Assembly (NCBI RefSeq): GCF_026712185.1
Contig: NZ_JAPPUX010000005.1
Span: forward strand, 298,262-362,261
Reading direction: 5' to 3'
DNA: 64,000 nt
Origin: Nocardioides pini
GTDB taxonomy: Bacteria; Actinomycetota; Actinomycetes; Propionibacteriales; Nocardioidaceae
Shown here: piece by piece, positions 1-7,447 of the stretch
Layout of the letters: each line of letters opens with the position of its first letter
How positions within the stretch are numbered: the stretch's first letter is position 1
Made by a program: the position numbers and the translations under genes
Notes under the pieces: model-generated
Seen by the model: the letters and a program-made list of their open reading frames with translations, nothing else
What the model was told of the DNA's origin: nothing
Database searches by the model: none

Positions 1-234
1 GGGGTCCGGACCACAGCCGCCCAGTGGCTCGCCTCGACCCCCGGCGCCACCGTCACCAGCGTCGACTTCACCTCCCCCGGCGACGTACGGATCAACGTCC
101 GCCACACCGGCGACCTGCCGTCGTACGCCGACCTGCTCGAGCGCCTCCGCGGCGTCATCCCCGACGGCATCGCCGTCCACGTCGATGCGTCGGTCGGCTC
201 CGAGACCGAGGTCGGCGACGTGGGCGCCGGCTGA
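1..234 (+). CDS. C-terminal fragment of a protein cut by the window start (possibly DUF389-type)
   Basis: Frame 1 is open from the first base to TGA at 232-234, giving the last 77 residues of a protein that begins outside the window. The piece reads as a small alpha/beta domain (TVTSVDFTSPGDVRINVRHT, then ADLLERLRGVIPDGIAVHVD). Short domains of this kind end some actinobacterial DUF389 membrane proteins, but no membrane segment lies in the visible part, so that link is a guess. Codon use fits the rest of the window. Confidence 0.6.
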   Translation, partial: GVRTTAAQWLASTPGATVTSVDFTSPGDVRINVRHTGDLPSYADLLERLRGVIPDGIAVHVDASVGSETEVGDVGAG

Positions 235-350
235 ACGAGCCACCCGATCCGCCGTCCCAGGTCACGGAACCGCAACGAAACGACTTCTCAGGATGCGCGA
301 GGTGAATCCCTCATCGGTCGCTCAGGGGGGCTTGATGTAGTCCTCTTCGG

Positions 351-389
351 CGGTGGTCCGACGGAACCCCCGAAAACGTCGGGCCACCG
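351..389. terminator. Long hairpin between the first gene and serA
   Basis: Arms of 13 bases (CGGTGGTCCGACG and CGTCGGGCCACCG, one mismatch) enclose a 13-base A-rich loop. It lies 117 bases after the stop of the partial gene and 105 bases before serA. No T-run follows. It could end transcription of the upstream gene or be a protein site; the rest of 235-493 shows no gene. Confidence 0.35.
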
Positions 390-481
390 TCCTTCGACCG
401 AGGGCCATGGCCGATCCCGCCGGGACGGGCCGCGCCCGGCACCCATGCTGGACCGGCGCCGGCGCCCCGGTCGCGCTGCCA

Positions 482-487
482 TAACGT
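482..487 (+). promoter_or_regulatory. -10 element of serA, leaderless spacing
   Basis: TAACGT ends 6 bases before the serA ATG, so transcription should begin at or next to the start codon. No Shine-Dalgarno sequence is present, consistent with a leaderless mRNA. Confidence 0.5.
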
Positions 488-493
488 TGCGGC

Positions 494-1687
494 ATGAAGG
501 CTTTGGTCCTGGAGAACATCCACCCGACGGCCGTGGACCTCCTGCGGTCCCGCGGCTACGAGGTGGAGCTGCGCGCGGGCGCCCTGCGCGAGGACGAGCT
601 GGTCGAGTCGCTCGACGGCGTGCAGCTGCTGGGGATCCGGTCCAACACGACGGTGACCGAGCGGGTCCTGGAGGCAGCGCCCGGCCTGGAGGCGATCGGC
701 TGCTTCTGCATCGGCACGAACCAGGTCGACCTCGGCGCGGCCGCCGAGCGGGGCGTCGGTGTCTTCAACGCGCCGTACTCCAACACGCGGAGCGTCGTCG
801 AGCTGGTGATCGGCGAGATCATCGCGCTGGCCCGGAGGCTCCCGGAGAAGACGCAGCGGATGCACGACGGCGTGTGGGACAAGTCGGCACGCGGCAGCCA
901 CGAGGTGCGCGGCCGGACGCTGGGCATCGTCGGCTACGGCAACATCGGCACGCAGCTGTCCAACGTCGCCGAGGCGCTCGGGATGCGGGTGGTCTTCTAC
1001 GACAAGGCGGACCGCCCGGCCCACGGCAACGCCCGCCGCATGGCGTCGCTCGGCGAGCTGCTCGAGACCGCCGACGTGGTCAGCCTCCACGTCGACGGCC
1101 GGCCCGGCAACGCCGGCCTCTTCGGCGCGGCCGAGTTCGCGGCGATGAAGCCGCGAGCCCTGTTCATCAACGCCTCGCGCGGCATGGTGGTCGACTACGA
1201 CTCGCTGCGCAGCCACGTCCTGTCCGGGCACATCGCGGGTGCGGCGGTCGACGTGTTCCCGGTCGAGCCGAAGGCGCAGGGTGACGCGTTCGAGTCCGTG
1301 CTGCGCGGCCTCGACAACGTCATCCTGACGCCTCACGTCGGTGGGTCCACCCAGGAGGCGCAGGAGGAGATCGGCCGGTTCGTGGCGGAGAAGCTCGCCG
1401 GCTACGCCCTCCAGGGGAGCACGGCGTTGTCTGTCAACCTCCCGCAGGTCCTCACGCCCCCGCTGGACGGCGAGCACCGGCTGGGCTTCCTCCACCACAA
1501 CGTCCCCGGCGTCCTCGCCCGGCTCAACGCGGTGTTCGCCGAGGCCGGTGACAACGTGATCGGCCAGCACCTGTCGACCAGGGACCACCTCGGCTACGTC
1601 GTCACCGACGCGTCGGAGCCCCTGTCGGCCGCGGCCGTCGAGGAGCTGCGGAGCTCGGAGCACTGCGTGTGGGTCCGCACCTGGTGA
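494..1687 (+). CDS. serA: D-3-phosphoglycerate dehydrogenase
   Basis: Oxidises 3-phosphoglycerate to 3-phosphohydroxypyruvate with NAD+, the first step of serine synthesis in the cytoplasm. The 397-residue protein has the D-2-hydroxyacid dehydrogenase fold: the NAD motif GYGNIG at residues 147-152, the conserved SRGMVVD region, the catalytic-histidine motif TPHVGGST near residue 280, and a C-terminal ACT domain from about 325 to the end. The length and single ACT domain match the E. coli-type (about 410 aa) rather than the longer mycobacterial form. The ATG at 494 is chosen because a -10 element lies 6 bases upstream. The gene stands alone; ACT domains in this family usually mediate serine feedback inhibition. 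Confidence 0.93.
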   Translation: MKALVLENIHPTAVDLLRSRGYEVELRAGALREDELVESLDGVQLLGIRSNTTVTERVLEAAPGLEAIGCFCIGTNQVDLGAAAERGVGVFNAPYSNTRSVVELVIGEIIALARRLPEKTQRMHDGVWDKSARGSHEVRGRTLGIVGYGNIGTQLSNVAEALGMRVVFYDKADRPAHGNARRMASLGELLETADVVSLHVDGRPGNAGLFGAAEFAAMKPRALFINASRGMVVDYDSLRSHVLSGHIAGAAVDVFPVEPKAQGDAFESVLRGLDNVILTPHVGGSTQEAQEEIGRFVAEKLAGYALQGSTALSVNLPQVLTPPLDGEHRLGFLHHNVPGVLARLNAVFAEAGDNVIGQHLSTRDHLGYVVTDASEPLSAAAVEELRSSEHCVWVRTW

Positions 1688-1800
1688 CATCGAGGCCCAC
1701 GGCGTCGCGCTGATGGGGCGTCCGGCGCGGAGGACCAACGGCCCTTGAGGCCCGGCACGCGCGGGTGCTAGACCCGGAGGTGGGGGGCGAGGAAGACCGC

Positions 1801-1958
1801 CATGACATCCACTCGTACGCCGGGTCGCGGTAGGGCGACGCTCCCGCCGCGCTGGTTCGTCGTCGCGCAAGGACCTCGACGCCTACGCCGCCCGCCGTCC
1901 CTCCGAGACCGCGGTGGTGGTGCTCGAGCCCCGGGACGTGGCGACCCCGGCCGCCTGA
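1801..1958 (+). pseudogene. Probable decayed remnant of a deazaflavin-dependent nitroreductase-like gene
   Basis: Two frames each hold a gene-like piece: LPPRWFVV read from the ATG at 1801, and KDLDAYAARRPSETAVVVLE ending at TGA 1956-1958 in another frame. The second resembles the C-terminal end of F420/deazaflavin-dependent nitroreductase-family proteins, which often finish with a run like IPVVVLEP. Most of the expected roughly 140-residue protein is missing and the pieces are out of frame, so this looks like a deleted gene. The similarity is from memory and weak. Confidence 0.25.
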
Positions 1959-1976
1959 CCCGGTAGGGAGGACGAC

Positions 1977-3299
1977 GTGCCGATCGAGCGCGCCAGCACC
2001 GCGGACCGTGCCTTCCTCGCCATGGAGGGCGGTGGTCGCGCGGAGCAGATCGGCGTGGCGCTGGTGCTCGAACCGGGCCCGCACGGCCCCGACGTCGCGA
2101 CCCTGACCCGCCTGGTCGGTGAGCGGCTGACGGCGGTCCCACGGCTGCGGCAGCGCCTGGTGCCCACGCCGTGGGGCTGTGGCGGGCCGATCTGGGTCGA
2201 CGACGCCCGCTTCGACGTACGCCGACACGTGCGCCACGTGGCGTGCCCGCCGCCGGGCGACGAGCGAGCCTTCCTCGACACCGTCGTGTCCGTGGTGGCC
2301 GAGCCCGTGCCGGCAGAGGCGCCGCTGTGGTCGGCCGCAGTCGTCACCGGTCGAGCGGACGGTGCGACGAGCCTGGTGGTGGTGCTCCACCACGTCCTCG
2401 CCGACGGTGTCGGCGGCCTCGCCGTGCTCGCGGCCCTCGTCGACCCCGGCGGGTCCGCTCCCGCTCAGCCGTTCCCGCGCGAGCGTCCGGCGGCCCGCGA
2501 GCTCGCCCTCGACGCCGGGCGCACGCACCTGCGGTCGCTGGGCCGCGGGGCGTGGTGGCTGCGGCAGGTACGCCGTTCCTTCGCCGCCGCCGGCGGGCTC
2601 GCACCGCCGCGTGCGGCACCGTGCTCGCTCCTGCAGCCGACCGGGCCCGGTCGCGCGATCGGGGTGGTGGCCGTCGACGGCCGAGCCCTGCGCGAGGCCG
2701 CCCACCGCTTCGGCGCCACCGGCAACGACGCGGTGCTCGCCGCGGTCGCCGGTGCCCTGCACCGTGTCCTGCGGGGGCGGGGCGAGGCCGTCGACGCGGT
2801 GGTCATCGCGGTCCCGGTCTCCGGGCGCCGGAGCGACGACGACGCCTCCCTCGGCAACCTGGTCAGCCCGATGCTCGTCACCGTCCCCACCGCCGGCGAC
2901 GCCCGCAGTCGCCTGCTCGCCGTCGCCGGCCAGGTGCGGCGGCACCGCTCCGACGCGAGCGGCCCGCCCCCCATCGCCCTGCTCGGCGGACTGTTCCGAC
3001 CGCTGGCCGCGCTGGGTGGCTTCCGCTGGTACATGCGGCACCAGCAGCGGCTGCACACCCTGGTCAGCCACGTCCGCGGACCGGAGGAGCCGGTCCGCCT
3101 CGCCGGTCACCGGGTCCGGGCCGCCGTCCCGGTCGCCCTGTCGGAGAGCGGCAACATCACGGCGTACTTCGAGGTGCTCTCCTACGCCGGCACGGTGACC
3201 ATCACCGCCATCGTCGACCCCGACCACGTGCCCGACCTCGACGTGCTCCTGGCCGGGCTGGGCGACGAGCTGGACATGCTCGCCGGCCTCGAGCAGTAG
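1977..3299 (+). CDS. WS/DGAT-like acyltransferase (wax ester synthase / diacylglycerol acyltransferase family)
   Basis: Family members join acyl-CoA to fatty alcohols or diacylglycerol, forming storage lipid at the membrane face. The 440-residue protein opens with a typical N-terminal block (STADRAFLAMEGGG) and carries the active-site motif HHVLADGVGG near residue 136 (HHxxxDG). The C-terminal half has the usual GNLVSPMLVTVP and ESGNITAYFEVLSY blocks. Length is close to the family norm of 450-470. The GTG start has a good ribosome site (GGGAGG, 5 bases upstream). It could act on another acceptor, since some family members lack proven wax synthase activity. Confidence 0.85.
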   Translation: MPIERASTADRAFLAMEGGGRAEQIGVALVLEPGPHGPDVATLTRLVGERLTAVPRLRQRLVPTPWGCGGPIWVDDARFDVRRHVRHVACPPPGDERAFLDTVVSVVAEPVPAEAPLWSAAVVTGRADGATSLVVVLHHVLADGVGGLAVLAALVDPGGSAPAQPFPRERPAARELALDAGRTHLRSLGRGAWWLRQVRRSFAAAGGLAPPRAAPCSLLQPTGPGRAIGVVAVDGRALREAAHRFGATGNDAVLAAVAGALHRVLRGRGEAVDAVVIAVPVSGRRSDDDASLGNLVSPMLVTVPTAGDARSRLLAVAGQVRRHRSDASGPPPIALLGGLFRPLAALGGFRWYMRHQQRLHTLVSHVRGPEEPVRLAGHRVRAAVPVALSESGNITAYFEVLSYAGTVTITAIVDPDHVPDLDVLLAGLGDELDMLAGLEQ

Positions 3300-3305
3300 G
3301 GCTCC

Positions 3306-3311
3306 TACACT
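3306..3311 (+). promoter_or_regulatory. -10 element of the DUF1801 gene, leaderless spacing
   Basis: TACACT ends 6 bases before the ATG at 3318. It supports that start and a separate promoter despite the gene lying 18 bases behind the acyltransferase. Confidence 0.5.
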
Positions 3312-3317
3312 CGTCGG

Positions 3318-3677
3318 ATGGCAGACCTCGACGCGGTCGAAGCCCGGATCTGGGAGCTCCTCGAGCCCTACCGGGACGAGCTCGAGGACGCCACCATCTA
3401 CGGGATGCCCTCGCTGCGCTGGCCCGGCTCCGGCGCCCACGACTACTTCGCGGCCGTCAAGCGCAGTGCCCAGAAGGTGTCCCTCTACGCGATCGCCGTG
3501 GACACCTGGCCCGAGGCCCTCGAGGGCTCGTCCGAGGAGCTCAGGAAGCGCCGGACCGGGAAGGCGACCTTCTCGTTCCCCTCCCTCGACGACGACCTCG
3601 CCGCGCAGCTCGAGTCGTTCCTGGTGCGGCTCTACCGGCCCTACCGCGAGCACCACGCGCGGACGGCCGCGACGTAG
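3318..3677 (+). CDS. DUF1801 (YdhG-like) family protein
   Basis: A 119-residue single-domain protein. The pattern ATIYGMPSLRW followed by DYFAAVKRSAQKVSLYAI is the hallmark of the DUF1801 fold, which includes a proposed iron chaperone in Bacillus. The RKRRTGKATFSFPSLDDD stretch is also typical. It has no signal peptide or membrane segment, so it should be cytoplasmic. It is followed by two convergent membrane-protein genes that give no hint of its job. Confidence 0.75.
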   Translation: MADLDAVEARIWELLEPYRDELEDATIYGMPSLRWPGSGAHDYFAAVKRSAQKVSLYAIAVDTWPEALEGSSEELRKRRTGKATFSFPSLDDDLAAQLESFLVRLYRPYREHHARTAAT

Positions 3678-3693
3678 GACTCCCGTCCCCGGC

Positions 3694-4098
3694 TCAGTCG
3701 CGTGCCCGCGTGTGCCAGAGCCACGCGATCCCGACGAACGGGAGCACCAGCGGCAGCCACCCGTAGCCGGCGCCGTAGTCCGACCAGACGGTGGCGTCCG
3801 GGAACAGCTCGGGGTCGAGCACGGTCAGCGTGCCGACGGTGAGGACACCGACGAGCTCGAAGCCGACGGCGGCCCACGCCAGCCGGCGGGGGTCGGGGCC
3901 GACCTCGGCGAGGCCGAGGGTGGCGGCGACGTAGACGAGGGCGGCGACGGCCGAGAGGGCGTACGCCAGCGGCGCCTCCCCGGCCTTGGTGGCCAGCTGC
4001 ACGAGCGAGCGCGCGGTCGCGGCGAGCGCGAAGACGCCGTACACCGCGACGAGCGCCCGCCCGAGGCCCGCGGAGGTGGAGGTGGACGGGCGGCTCAC
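3694..4098 (-). CDS. Small integral membrane protein, four predicted helices
   Basis: From GTG at 4098 it encodes 134 residues, beginning MSRPSTSTSAG. Four hydrophobic segments are visible (around ALVAVYGVFALAAT, LAYALSAVAALVYVAATLGL, AAVGFELVGVLTVGTLTVL and WLPLVLPFVGIAWLW), with an acidic loop ELFPDATVW before the last. The start codon overlaps the stop of the upstream gene in a GTGA arrangement, so the two are co-translated and probably form a pair. It resembles conserved actinobacterial membrane proteins of unknown function. A longer upstream reading in the same frame would run through the neighbouring gene and is rejected. Confidence 0.7.
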   Translation of the reverse strand: MSRPSTSTSAGLGRALVAVYGVFALAATARSLVQLATKAGEAPLAYALSAVAALVYVAATLGLAEVGPDPRRLAWAAVGFELVGVLTVGTLTVLDPELFPDATVWSDYGAGYGWLPLVLPFVGIAWLWHTRARD

Positions 4099-4454
4099 GA
4101 CGGCCACACCTGCATGACGCGGACGACGACGAAGGCCTGGGCCAGGCCCGCCACCATCAGCACCGCGGTGGCGCCGCGGCTGCGCTCGGCCAGCGACCAC
4201 ACGAAGCCGATCGGCAGCAGCACGAGCCCCGCGACGAGGTAGCCGAACAGGGTGACGAGGCCACCGCCGGACAGGTCGACGTCGCCGACCTGGACCGCGG
4301 CGACCACGAGCAGGACGAGCGTGAGGGCCTCGATCACGGCGGCGAAGCCGAGCAGGCCCCAGTCGGGCGTGCGGTCGAGCACGACGTAGACCAGCACCAC
4401 CGCCGCGAAGAGCAGCGACGCGGCGAGCAGCACGAGGGGCAGGGGTCCGTCCAC
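4095..4454 (-). CDS. Small integral membrane protein, partner of the downstream gene
   Basis: From GTG at 4454 it encodes 119 residues starting MDGPLPLVLLAASLL. Four hydrophobic segments follow at even spacing, with a short soluble loop QVGDVDLSGGG. GGAGG lies about 10 bases before the GTG, which favours this start over the ATG at 4529. The stop overlaps the start of the 3694-4098 gene by 4 bases. Similar size and topology suggest that the two proteins act together, perhaps as a heteromer. Function unknown. Confidence 0.65.
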   Translation of the reverse strand: MDGPLPLVLLAASLLFAAVVLVYVVLDRTPDWGLLGFAAVIEALTLVLLVVAAVQVGDVDLSGGGLVTLFGYLVAGLVLLPIGFVWSLAERSRGATAVLMVAGLAQAFVVVRVMQVWPS

Positions 4455-4593
4455 GAGTCCTGATCCTCCCAGAGGGGCCCTGGTCTCGTGACAGGCGCTG
4501 CGCGCCTTCCTAGACCAGCGGTGAAGCACCTCACAGACCCGTCACAGGCAGGTGGCAGGTGAGCGACAGGTCCGCGGGCGAGCGTCCTCTCCC

Positions 4594-5193
4594 ATGAACT
4601 CCACCTACCTGCTCGCCGCCGTCGACCTCGTCGCCGTGCTGGTGCTCGCCCTGGCCGTCTACTACCCGCGCCACCGCCGCGCCGACCTCGTCACCGCCTT
4701 CGTCGCGGTCAACGTCGGCGTGCTCGCCGTGACGATCGTCCTCGCCAGCAGCGCCGCGACGATCGGCCTCGGCCTGGGCCTGTTCGGGGTCCTCTCGATC
4801 ATCCGGTTGCGCTCCGACGAGCTGGGCCAGCACGAGATCGCCTACTACTTCGCCGCGCTCGCCATCGGGCTGATCGGCGGGCTCGGCACCGGTGACGTCG
4901 CGCTCTCGATCTCCCTGATGGCCGGCCTGGTCCTCGTCCTCGCGCTCGCCGACAGCCGGCTGCTGCACGCCACCGGGCTGCGGCAGGTCGTCGTGCTGGA
5001 CAGCGCCGTCACCGACGAGCGCGACCTCGTCGCTCGGCTCGAGATGCTCCTCGACGCCCGGGTCACCCGGGTGACGCCGGTCCGCGTCGACCTCGTCGAC
5101 GACACCACGACCGTCGAGGTGCACTACGCCGCCGCACCGCGTCCTGCGGTGCCGGTGGCGGAGCGCCACGAGGCCGCGGCGGTCACCCGGTGA
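4594..5193 (+). CDS. DUF4956 family membrane protein
   Basis: A 199-residue protein starting at MNSTYLLAAVDLV. The first half holds three to four membrane helices with the family block GLGLGLFGVLSIIRLRSDEL followed by YYFAALAIGLIGGLG. The C-terminal part is a soluble domain (VVVLDSAVTDERDLVARLEM). DUF4956 proteins recur next to VTC-type polyphosphate polymerase and CotH genes, and here both follow with 4-base overlaps. The arrangement implies a membrane partner for the VTC domain protein. The upstream in-frame ATG at 4552 lies in a promoter-like stretch and is less likely. Confidence 0.85.
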   Translation: MNSTYLLAAVDLVAVLVLALAVYYPRHRRADLVTAFVAVNVGVLAVTIVLASSAATIGLGLGLFGVLSIIRLRSDELGQHEIAYYFAALAIGLIGGLGTGDVALSISLMAGLVLVLALADSRLLHATGLRQVVVLDSAVTDERDLVARLEMLLDARVTRVTPVRVDLVDDTTTVEVHYAAAPRPAVPVAERHEAAAVTR

Positions 5194-5960
5194 GCGCCGT
5201 CGACCGCCTGCCCGCTGTCTCCCTCGACGAGCTCAACGACGTCGCGCAGCTGCTGACCCGCACCGACCGCAAGTACGTCGTCCCGGCGCGCGAGCTCGAC
5301 GCCGTGGTCACCGGCATCCCCGGCCTGCGGGTGCTCGAGGTCGACGGCCGTCGCGGCTCGCGCTACGAGTCGACGTACCTCGACACCGTCGACCTCGCCA
5401 GCTGGACCGGCGCCGCGACGAGCCGGCGACGCCGCTGGAAGGTCCGCCGCCGCGTCTACGCCGACACGGGCGAGCGGTGGCTGGAGGTGAAGACCCGCGG
5501 CCCGCGCGGCACGACCGTCAAGGAGCGGCTGCCGCACGACGGACCGGACGTCTCCGGCGACGCGGGCGCGTGGGTGGTCGACCGGCTCGGCGCCGCCGAC
5601 GTCGACGGCGTCGACCCGTCCGGCCTCGTCGCGACGCTGCACACCAGCTACCGGCGTACGACGCTGCTCCTCCCCGGCGGCGCCGGGCGCGCCACCGTGG
5701 ACCGCGAGCTGCGCTGGGTGTCCGGCCACGGCACGGCCCAGGTCGGCGAGGCGTTGGTCGTCGAGACCAAGTCGGGCACCCCCCGCCCCGGCCCGCTGGA
5801 CCGACGGCTGTGGGAGCTCGGCCACCGGCCGGTCCGGATCTCCAAGTACGGCACCGGGCTGGCGCTGCTCACCCCCGACCTCCCCGGCAACCGCTGGCAC
5901 CGCGTCACCAGCCGCCACCTCGCCGGCCACCTCACCCTCCGCGAAGGAGCACTCGCATGA
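5190..5960 (+). CDS. VTC-domain protein (polyphosphate polymerase-like, CYTH/TTM superfamily)
   Basis: A 256-residue cytoplasmic protein. The VTC fold is recognised from LTRTDRKYVVPARELD, the ESTYLDTVD block, the basic strand RRRRWKVRRRV with EVKTRG, and KERLPHDG. A second set of tunnel residues follows (ATVDRELRW, VETKSG, ISKYGTG). In yeast Vtc4 the equivalent basic tunnel polymerises ATP-derived phosphate into polyphosphate; the bacterial proteins are annotated by this similarity. The GTG start overlaps the DUF4956 stop (GTGA) and the stop overlaps the CotH start (ATGA), so the three are one translational unit. Confidence 0.85.
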   Translation: MSAVDRLPAVSLDELNDVAQLLTRTDRKYVVPARELDAVVTGIPGLRVLEVDGRRGSRYESTYLDTVDLASWTGAATSRRRRWKVRRRVYADTGERWLEVKTRGPRGTTVKERLPHDGPDVSGDAGAWVVDRLGAADVDGVDPSGLVATLHTSYRRTTLLLPGGAGRATVDRELRWVSGHGTAQVGEALVVETKSGTPRPGPLDRRLWELGHRPVRISKYGTGLALLTPDLPGNRWHRVTSRHLAGHLTLREGALA

Positions 5961-7261
5961 AGCACGCCGTACGCCGCCGGCTGGCGGTCGCCACCGTCGC
6001 CGCCTCCCTCACCCTCGGCGGCTGCGCGTCCGACGACACCGAGGAGCGGGCTCCGGCCACGACCGGCGTCACCACCGCCGCCCGCGACGTCGCCGACGGC
6101 ACGGGTGTCTGGGACGCGACCGAGGTGCACGCGATCGAGGTGGAGGTCGACGAGGACGCCGTCGCCACGATGGTCGACACCTACTGCGAGACCGGCGAGA
6201 AGGAGTGGCTCGAGGCGACCGTCACCATCGACGGGGAGGTCTTCGAGCGCGCCGGCATCCGGCTCAAGGGCAACTCGTCGCTGCGCAGCGTCAGCGAGGA
6301 CGCCGACCCCACCGACCTGCCGTGGCTGGTCCGGCTCGACGAGCTCGTCGACGACGCGTCGGTCGACGGGTGGAGCGAGCTCGTCGTGCGCTCCAACAGC
6401 TCGGCGACCGCGCTCAACGAGGCGGTCGCGCTCGACCTGCTCGCCGAGGCCGGACTGGCGAGCGAGCACGCGGTCGCATCGTCGTTCAGCGTCAACGGCG
6501 CCGACGCCCGGCTGCGGCTGGTCGTGCAGGGCCTCGACGAGGAGTGGGAGGCGGAGAACTTCTCCACCGACGGCCTGCTCTACAAGGCCGAGGCCGAGGG
6601 GGACTGGTCGTGGCGCGGCGACGACCCGGACGCCTACACCGACGTCTTCGACCAGGAGACCGGCGAGGAGGACCTGACCCCGCTGATCGACTTCCTCGAC
6701 TTCATCAACAACAGCAGCGACGAGGACTTCGCCACCGAGCTGCCGGAGCGGCTCGACGTGCAGGCGTTCGCCCGCTACCTGGCCTTCGAGGAGCTCGTCG
6801 ACAACTTCGACGACATCGACGGGCCGGGCAACAACTCCTACCTGCGCTGGGACGCGGAGTCCGGTGCCTTCACCGTCGTGGCGTGGGACCACAACCTCGC
6901 CTTCGGTGCGTCACCCGGCGGTGGCGGCTTCCCGGCGCAGGACGGCGAGCGGCCCGAGCGCCCCGAGGGCATGCCGACCGACATGCCGACCGACATGCCG
7001 ACCGACATGCCGAGCGGGGGCATGGGCGGGCCCGACGGCCGGGAGAACGTCCTCGTCGAGCGTTTCACGGCGGTGGAGGAGTGGTCCGACCTCGTCGAGC
7101 AGGAGAAGGCCGACCTGACCGAGGAGCTGTACGCCAGCGGCTACGCCGAGGACGTCCTCGACCAGTGGGCCGGCGTGCTCACCGAGCAGGCGGGTGACCT
7201 CGTCGACGCGGACACCGTCGAGCAGGAGGCCGACGCGATCCGGGAGACGATCACCGGCTGA
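5957..7261 (+). CDS. CotH-family protein kinase-like lipoprotein
   Basis: A 434-residue exported protein. The N-terminal signal ends in the lipobox LTLGGC, so it should be anchored outside the membrane. CotH marks follow in order: GIRLKGNSS, the block DIDGPGNNSYLRWD and the metal-binding WDHNLAFG motif. CotH of Bacillus phosphorylates spore coat proteins; actinobacterial relatives occur beside DUF4956 and VTC genes, which suggests phosphate or polyphosphate use at the cell surface (inference). A low-complexity insert has MPTD repeated three times at about residues 339-350. The start is the ATG overlapping the VTC stop; a longer frame back to 5477 only reads through the VTC gene. Confidence 0.85.
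   Translation: MKHAVRRRLAVATVAASLTLGGCASDDTEERAPATTGVTTAARDVADGTGVWDATEVHAIEVEVDEDAVATMVDTYCETGEKEWLEATVTIDGEVFERAGIRLKGNSSLRSVSEDADPTDLPWLVRLDELVDDASVDGWSELVVRSNSSATALNEAVALDLLAEAGLASEHAVASSFSVNGADARLRLVVQGLDEEWEAENFSTDGLLYKAEAEGDWSWRGDDPDAYTDVFDQETGEEDLTPLIDFLDFINNSSDEDFATELPERLDVQAFARYLAFEELVDNFDDIDGPGNNSYLRWDAESGAFTVVAWDHNLAFGASPGGGGFPAQDGERPERPEGMPTDMPTDMPTDMPSGGMGGPDGRENVLVERFTAVEEWSDLVEQEKADLTEELYASGYAEDVLDQWAGVLTEQAGDLVDADTVEQEADAIRETITG
6971..7006 (+). repeat. Three tandem copies of a 12-base repeat inside the CotH gene
   Basis: ATGCCGACCGAC occurs three times back to back and a fourth partial copy follows (ATGCCGAGCGGG). It encodes repeated Met-Pro-Thr-Asp in a Pro/Gly/Met-rich linker after the WDHNLAFG motif. 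Slippage can change copy number without breaking the frame. Confidence 0.8.
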
Positions 7262-7270
7262 CCGGCTCCA

Positions 7271-7369
7271 GACGTCATGGGGGGTGGTCGCGCGGGCAGC
7301 CACTCGCCATGACGTCGTACGCGGACGTCATGCCACCCGGTCGTCCCGACGACCAGCCCCCATGACGTC
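7271..7369. repeat. Two tandem 46-base palindromic elements
   Basis: Each unit starts with GACGTCATG and ends with the reverse complement CATGACGTC (7271-7316 and 7324-7369). The interiors are only partly symmetric. They fill the gap between the CotH stop and the DUF2029 gene. No promoter-like or coding signal was seen inside them. They may form hairpins that end the CotH transcript or bind a protein. Confidence 0.65.
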
Positions 7370-7435
7370 GGACCAGACGCGCAGGGGCCTCGTGACGGTC
7401 GCCGCGCGACCTCCTCGACCAGCGGGTCCCGGCGA

Positions 7436-7441
7436 TAGCCT
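7436..7441 (+). promoter_or_regulatory. -10 element of the DUF2029 gene, leaderless spacing
   Basis: TAGCCT ends 6 bases before the GTG at 7448 and supports that start codon. Confidence 0.45.
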
Positions 7442-7447
7442 GACGCG

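Noticed and set aside
311..1870. Minus-strand open frame of 519 codons over serA
   Set aside because: Composition is Arg/Gly/Asp-rich with no motif, and serA itself is unmistakable.
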